A DNA stretch of 10,299 nt from UBA4421 sp028228615 (GTDB taxonomy: Bacteria; Pseudomonadota; Gammaproteobacteria; Pseudomonadales; Azotimanducaceae). Each line of letters begins with the position of its first letter. The stretch's first letter is position 1. The notes below the pieces were generated by a model. It worked only from the letters and a program-made list of their open reading frames with translations. It ran no database searches and was not told the DNA's origin. Of this stretch, positions 6,336-10,299 are shown piece after piece. The translations under genes and the position numbers were made by a program. Location: NCBI GenBank assembly GCA_028228615.1, contig JAOJBS010000039.1, positions 1-10,299 of the forward strand, in the 5' to 3' direction.

Positions 6336-8108
6336 TTATAGGCCTGCGGCCAAGCTTTCTGGTACTTCAATATATTTCGCTCTGAAGTATTCGCCCAATG
6401 TTTTGGCCTGCTTATCTATCCGGTGGTTTGACGCCGCGCCGGTACCCAACACACCTTTTATATAGAAGTTCATGGCGCGCAGGTTCGGCATGTCGTAGCG
6501 TTCTACTTCATAAATGCCGAAGTCAGGCGCGAGCCGCTTGAATTCTTCCACCGTTAAAAACTCGTAGAGAAAACTATAGGCTTCGTCTGACCGCGCCCAA
6601 ACGCCCATGTTTGCATTACCGCCTTTGTCTCCAGAGCGTGTGCCGAACAAGCGTCCAAATGGAATGCGCTTGACTGGTCCGGTGGGCGCCGGAGCAATGA
6701 CTGCCGGTGTTTCTTGGTAGTAAATTTCATCCAGCCCTAAGCGTTGGGTGGGCAATACTTCCGTAGTTTTGCCGCCAACGTGCACAACTTCGGTTAAACG
6801 CTGGCTGTCTATTAACGCCGGCCAGTGAATGACAGCAGCGTCGCCATTGAAGCCTGCCGCGCCCCTGCCGGTGTTGCCGGGTATGCCCGCCAAGCCCAGT
6901 TCTGTGACTTTGGCAGAAAAAATTCGGCCAAACTTGCTGGGGTTCTCGCTGGTTAAGGTTACGCGCAATGCAGCGTGGGCGACTTCATTGCTATCAGGAT
7001 CTTCCTGATCACTTCTGATTAGGTGTATGTCTACATCTTCAAACTGCTCACGCCCGCCTAAGTTGTGGAACACTGCGTCTAAAAAGCGCTCGGCTTTTAG
7101 CTCTATGTCTAAGCCCGTGAGCAGAGTTTCCATAGATTGCTTATACAGCCCGCGTGTATTGAAACAAACTTTATGTGTGGGTGGAGGGCTGCTGCCCCGG
7201 CAACCACTGACATAGACGCGGTCATCGCCGGCCTGTTCTATTTTCATAGTGTCGAAATGCGCGATAACGTCTGGGTTGTAGTATGCGGGTGTAGAAATTT
7301 CATACAGCAGTTGGGCAGTAATGGTACCTACAGAGATGAGTCCGCCAGTGCCTGCGTGCTTGGTCACGGTAAAGTTGCCGTTGGCTTCTATTTCAGCGAT
7401 TGGGTAACCCACATCTCTAAAGCTGGGCACCTCCTCAAAAAACGCATAGTTGCCGCCACAGCACTGAGCGCCGCATTCAATAATGTGTCCCGCTGCTAAC
7501 GCGCCAGCTAACGCATCATAGTCGTTGCGCTGCCAGTTAAACTTCCATGCGGCAGGCCCAATGACCACAGCGGCGTCTGTGACTCTTGGGCAAATGACAA
7601 TGTCCGCTCCTTGATCCAAGGCTTCTTTAATGCCCCAGCCACCGAGGTAGACATTTGCTGTTAGTACCTCTTGATCGGTTTTTGCGAGCGCAACTTGGGT
7701 ATCTAAGTTGGTGAAAGACTCTCCGTCTTTTTGTAGTTGTTCTAGTTCATCAAGAAGGTTGTCTCCCTCTATGTAGGCTACTTTAGAATCTACACCTTGG
7801 TCTTTAAGTATCTTTTCTACTTCCGCGGCCATGCTTTTGGGGTTGAGGCCGCCGGCGTTAGTAACAATTTTTATATTCTTCTCTTTACAGCTTGCTGCCA
7901 CCTCTTTGAGCTGCTTTAAGAACGTGCCTACATACCCCATGTTTTCGCCGCGGGCTTGTTTTTGGCCATATAAAATGGACATGGTCAGTTCTGCTAGGTA
8001 GTCGCCTGTGAGTACATCAATAGGGCCGCCTTCAACCATTTCTCGCGCTGCGTCTAATCTATCCCCATAGAAACCGCTGCAATTGCCTATGCGTATTACG
8101 TCTGTCAT
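6336..8108 (-). CDS. AtuA-like protein (acyclic terpene utilisation family, DUF1446)
   Basis: The 590 residues match the full length and two-part layout of AtuA-family proteins. The large DUF1446 domain (about 5-450) shows IGNCSGFYGDR (7-17), VTNAGGLNP (82-90), GADIVICPRVTDAAVVIGP (167-185), ECGAQCCGGNY (211-221) and SGCRGSSPPPTHKV (301-314). A smaller C-terminal domain (about 482-582) carries FGTRSGDKGGNANMGVWA. In Pseudomonas, atuA belongs to the citronellol/geraniol degradation cluster, but the exact reaction of the family is not established. It is predicted cytosolic, with no signal peptide. ATG at 8106-8108 is backed by a purine-rich site with GGAG at 8117-8120. It follows the enoyl-CoA hydratase gene by 115 bp and ends at a strong terminator, so it is the last gene of the operon. 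Family assignment is secure; the substrate is inferred from neighbours. Confidence 0.92.
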   Translation of the reverse strand: MTDVIRIGNCSGFYGDRLDAAREMVEGGPIDVLTGDYLAELTMSILYGQKQARGENMGYVGTFLKQLKEVAASCKEKNIKIVTNAGGLNPKSMAAEVEKILKDQGVDSKVAYIEGDNLLDELEQLQKDGESFTNLDTQVALAKTDQEVLTANVYLGGWGIKEALDQGADIVICPRVTDAAVVIGPAAWKFNWQRNDYDALAGALAAGHIIECGAQCCGGNYAFFEEVPSFRDVGYPIAEIEANGNFTVTKHAGTGGLISVGTITAQLLYEISTPAYYNPDVIAHFDTMKIEQAGDDRVYVSGCRGSSPPPTHKVCFNTRGLYKQSMETLLTGLDIELKAERFLDAVFHNLGGREQFEDVDIHLIRSDQEDPDSNEVAHAALRVTLTSENPSKFGRIFSAKVTELGLAGIPGNTGRGAAGFNGDAAVIHWPALIDSQRLTEVVHVGGKTTEVLPTQRLGLDEIYYQETPAVIAPAPTGPVKRIPFGRLFGTRSGDKGGNANMGVWARSDEAYSFLYEFLTVEEFKRLAPDFGIYEVERYDMPNLRAMNFYIKGVLGTGAASNHRIDKQAKTLGEYFRAKYIEVPESLAAGL

Positions 8109-8223
8109 TTTTCCTTCTCCCTCTTAGATGCGCCTTTTAGGGCATTGCTTCTGTACTCTTCTCTTATATGAATTTGTCAGGTTGTATATAAAAGGTGTCG
8201 CAGTAATTTATTGTTAGCTGTTG
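8109..8223 (-). other. Spacer between hydratase and AtuA-like genes
   Basis: This 115-bp gap is wide for an otherwise tight operon. It holds the AtuA ribosome binding site, a small hairpin just upstream of it (ATGC...GCAT arms around 8128-8145, with one bulge), and AT-rich stretches such as TATATAAAAG. I could not find a well-spaced -35/-10 pair, so a separate promoter for the AtuA-like gene is possible but unproven. Confidence 0.4.
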
Positions 8224-9003
8224 TTAGTCTTCTGCAATCCATGACGGTTTGCGTTTTTCTCTAAAAGACGCCATGCCTTCTGCGCCTTCATCTGAGCGGA
8301 ACATGCGCGTACTCCACTCAGCTGTTTCCTTAAAGGCTTCAGCAGTAGTTAACGTGGGCACTCTGCGGGCCAGTTTTTTACATTCCTGCACAGCGATGGG
8401 ACCACCAAGGTTGATCATGGCTACCTCCTCTTCTACTGCCGCATGCAATTGATCCGCTGGTACTGCGCGGTGTGCTAAGCCCATGGCGACAGCTTGATGG
8501 CCGTCAAAGCGTTCGCCGGTCAAGAACAACTTCATGCCATGGTGTGCGCCGAGTTTGGGTAAACAAACCACAGAAATAATCGCCGGTATGACACCAATGC
8601 GTACTTCAGAAAAACTCATTTGCACGTCTTCACGGCTGATCACAATGTCGGATGCGCCAACTAAGCCCAGTCCGCCAGCGAAGGCTGCGCCATTAATGGC
8701 TGCGATCACGGGCTTTGGGCTGTCCAGTATTGCAGTGAGTACATCTGCGTAGGGTACTGCGCGAGATGTGCCTTCCGACAATTGTCCTGGCGGGCTTTTT
8801 AGATCTGCCCCTGCGCAAAATGCAGGCCCATTGCCGGTAATGACAATAGAGCGCACGGCATCATTTGCATTAGATGCCAGTAAATGGTCATAAAGTTCTG
8901 TCACCAGAGCTGACGACAATGCGTTGCGGTTCTCTGGTCGGTTTAGCGTAATCCACGCTGCGCCATTTTTTATTTCGTAAAGTGTCGCTTGGGTACCGGC
9001 CAT
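8224..9003 (-). CDS. Enoyl-CoA hydratase/isomerase family protein (LiuC/AtuE-like)
   Basis: The 259 residues form a complete crotonase-fold enzyme. The two oxyanion-hole segments are FCAGADL (62-68) and NGAAFAGGLGL (104-114), and the CoA-binding N-terminal signature is LNRPENRNALS (20-30). Of the two glutamates of classical enoyl-CoA hydratase, the one in the GGGCEL position is glycine here (G113), while the second is kept as Glu133 in SEVRIGVIPAII. The same pattern is typical of LiuC/AtuE-like hydratases that act on methyl- or isohexenyl-glutaconyl-CoA, which fits the adjacent carboxylase. The likely reaction is hydration of the carboxylated enoyl-CoA; exact substrate is inferred. Only 2 bp separate it from the carboxylase stop, and its AGGAG site (9011-9015) lies inside the end of that gene, so the two are co-translated. 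Confidence 0.92.
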   Translation of the reverse strand: MAGTQATLYEIKNGAAWITLNRPENRNALSSALVTELYDHLLASNANDAVRSIVITGNGPAFCAGADLKSPPGQLSEGTSRAVPYADVLTAILDSPKPVIAAINGAAFAGGLGLVGASDIVISREDVQMSFSEVRIGVIPAIISVVCLPKLGAHHGMKLFLTGERFDGHQAVAMGLAHRAVPADQLHAAVEEEVAMINLGGPIAVQECKKLARRVPTLTTAEAFKETAEWSTRMFRSDEGAEGMASFREKRKPSWIAED

Positions 9004-9005
9004 TT

Positions 9006-10298
9006 CTATTCTCCTTCTACCGCAGCTAGAGTGACTAGCAGTTGGGCGTTTTCAACTTGTTCGCCCACGTTAACGTGCACGGATTCCACCACGCCGTCGC
9101 GGGGCGCAGTAATTCGGTGTTCCATTTTCATGGCCTCTAAAATCACCAGTAAATCGCCTTTTGCGACCGTAGCCCCAGCAGCAACTTGTGTGGCTAACAC
9201 TGAGCCAGGCATGGGGGCGGTGAGACCGCCGCCACTCTCGTCAGTATTGGTGGATGGGTAGCGTGGCAGTTCTGTTAGACGTAGGTCGCCATTGCTACTG
9301 TGTATCAGCCAGTCGTCGGCATGGGGTGACACATTAAAGTGTAGTCGGCGTCCGTCTAGGTCTAGATCCACATTGCCCTCGCCGCCTGCGTAGCACGTAA
9401 CGTGCATAGTTTGCTCATCTACATGTACTGCAAACTGGCCGTTGCGTTGGCGCTTATAGGCCACCTCAACTTCCTCTTTTTTGCCAAACTTATAGCTGAT
9501 GCGTTCCATGGGCATGGTGGAATTGCGCCAGCCACTGCTCATGGTGCCCAATACTTTGGCGGAGGCGCGTCTGCGCGCTTGGCCTTCTATCGTTGTGGCG
9601 ATTGCCGCTTCAACTAACTCTTGTCGTGAAACTTCGCGGGTTAATGCAGGTTTTACACGTTCGATAAAATCAGTAGTGGTGTCCCCAGCTAAGTACTCTG
9701 GTGTGCGCAAAGTAGTCACCAAGAAATCTCTATTGGTTTTTAGGCCTTGAATCTCTGTGGTCTCAAGCACACGCGCCAGTCGGCTGGCGGCCTCTCTACG
9801 CGTAGGGGCGTGGACAATTACCTTGGCAATCATTGGGTCAAATTGCGTGCTGATTTCACTGCCGGTTTCTACCCCGGAATCAAAGCGCGCTTTACCAATG
9901 GTTGACGGTGTCCAAGCCAATACCGGACCTGGCGCTGGGAGGAAGCCCTTGGCGGGGTCTTCTGCATAAAGCCGGGCTTCTATCGCATGACCGTTAATGC
10001 TGATGTCCTCTTGGGTGAAAGACAATGTTTCACCTTCTGCTACGCGAATTTGCTCGCGGACTAAGTCTTTACCAATAATCTCTTCAGTAATCGGGTGCTC
10101 TACTTGTAAGCGGGCGTTCACTTCTAGGAAGTAAAAGTCGTCGCCACTGAGCAAAAATTCAACCGTACCGGCAGACGAGTAGCCAAGTTTTTTCGCAGCG
10201 GCAATGGCTGCGTCCCCCATGCGCGAGCGTAGAGCATCGTCTACTGCTGGGCTGGGGGCCTCTTCAATGATCTTTTGATGGCGACGCTGAATTGAGCA
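9006..10298 (-). CDS. Acyl-CoA carboxylase alpha subunit (biotin carboxylase/BCCP), 5' end outside the window
   Basis: The frame stays open to the right edge, where it reads CSIQRRHQKIIEEAPSP, a core biotin carboxylase motif, so the N-terminus lies beyond base 10299 and the ATG at 10220 is internal. Of the 430 visible residues, the first part ends the ATP-grasp domain, with EVNARLQVEH (59-68) including the catalytic arginine. The biotin carboxylase C-terminal domain follows (about 102-211; GHAIEARLYAED, FDSGVETG). A linker or BT-like region (about 212-355) contains SGWRNS. A biotinyl domain closes the protein, with the biotin-accepting lysine (visible residue 391) in EAMKMEH. This one-chain layout is that of 3-methylcrotonyl-, geranyl- or propionyl/acetyl-CoA carboxylase alpha subunits. 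With the LiuC/AtuE-like hydratase and AtuA next door, a branched enoyl-CoA substrate (methylcrotonyl or geranyl type) is most likely. A beta subunit is needed and is not in view. Confidence 0.93.
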   Translation of the reverse strand, partial: CSIQRRHQKIIEEAPSPAVDDALRSRMGDAAIAAAKKLGYSSAGTVEFLLSGDDFYFLEVNARLQVEHPITEEIIGKDLVREQIRVAEGETLSFTQEDISINGHAIEARLYAEDPAKGFLPAPGPVLAWTPSTIGKARFDSGVETGSEISTQFDPMIAKVIVHAPTRREAASRLARVLETTEIQGLKTNRDFLVTTLRTPEYLAGDTTTDFIERVKPALTREVSRQELVEAAIATTIEGQARRRASAKVLGTMSSGWRNSTMPMERISYKFGKKEEVEVAYKRQRNGQFAVHVDEQTMHVTCYAGGEGNVDLDLDGRRLHFNVSPHADDWLIHSSNGDLRLTELPRYPSTNTDESGGGLTAPMPGSVLATQVAAGATVAKGDLLVILEAMKMEHRITAPRDGVVESVHVNVGEQVENAQLLVTLAAVEGE

Positions 10299-10299
10299 C

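Noticed and set aside
7027..7499. Open frames on the + strand (up to 120 codons) opposite the AtuA-like gene
   Set aside because: They are antisense to a well-conserved coding region, and the translations are low-complexity and match no family I recognise.

Overview
This window looks like chromosomal DNA of a Gram-negative bacterium, most likely a marine or aquatic gammaproteobacterium. The reasons are exported proteins with classic signal peptides, a VF530-family DNA-binding protein, a short CspA-type cold shock protein, and an acyl-CoA carboxylase / crotonase / AtuA-like cluster of the kind found in pseudomonads and marine gammaproteobacteria. Base composition is even, slightly below 50% G+C by eye. 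This placement is inference; no rRNA or other phylogenetic marker is present.

Layout. (1) At the left edge, on the + strand, is the C-terminal part of a DUF3604 protein (2-1612), cut by the window start. Every other gene is on the - strand. (2) From 1613 to 2958 two small genes sit in unusually roomy intergenic DNA: a VF530-family (DUF2132) protein (1855-2109) and a cold shock protein (2401-2607). These spacers hold a 2-copy 14-bp tandem repeat, a 4-copy degenerate 12-bp tandem repeat just upstream of the VF530 gene, a hairpin behind the cold shock gene, and a structured leader with a plausible promoter in front of it. (3) From 2959 to 5984 there is a two-gene unit: a large exported M1-family zinc metallopeptidase, then a small exported DUF6702 protein whose GTG start overlaps the peptidase stop by four bases. 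(4) A 351-bp spacer ends in a strong bidirectional intrinsic terminator (6289-6315). (5) From 6336 to the right edge is a catabolic operon read right to left: the biotin-carrying alpha subunit of an acyl-CoA carboxylase (cut by the window end), an enoyl-CoA hydratase family protein, and an AtuA-like protein.

How the genes work together. The right-hand operon has the parts expected for breakdown of a branched acyl-CoA. A biotin-dependent carboxylase acts on a 3-methyl-branched enoyl-CoA, a hydratase of the LiuC/AtuE type acts on the carboxylated product, and AtuA-like proteins accompany such carboxylases in acyclic terpene (citronellol/geraniol) utilisation. The partner beta subunit and an acyl-CoA dehydrogenase would be expected just beyond the right edge. 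The peptidase and DUF6702 protein are probably co-translated envelope or periplasmic proteins.

I found no mobile element, CRISPR array, tRNA, rRNA or recognisable defence system. The most unusual signals are the two small tandem repeat arrays, the structured cold shock leader, the coupled M1/DUF6702 pair and the non-standard gene order of the Atu-like operon.
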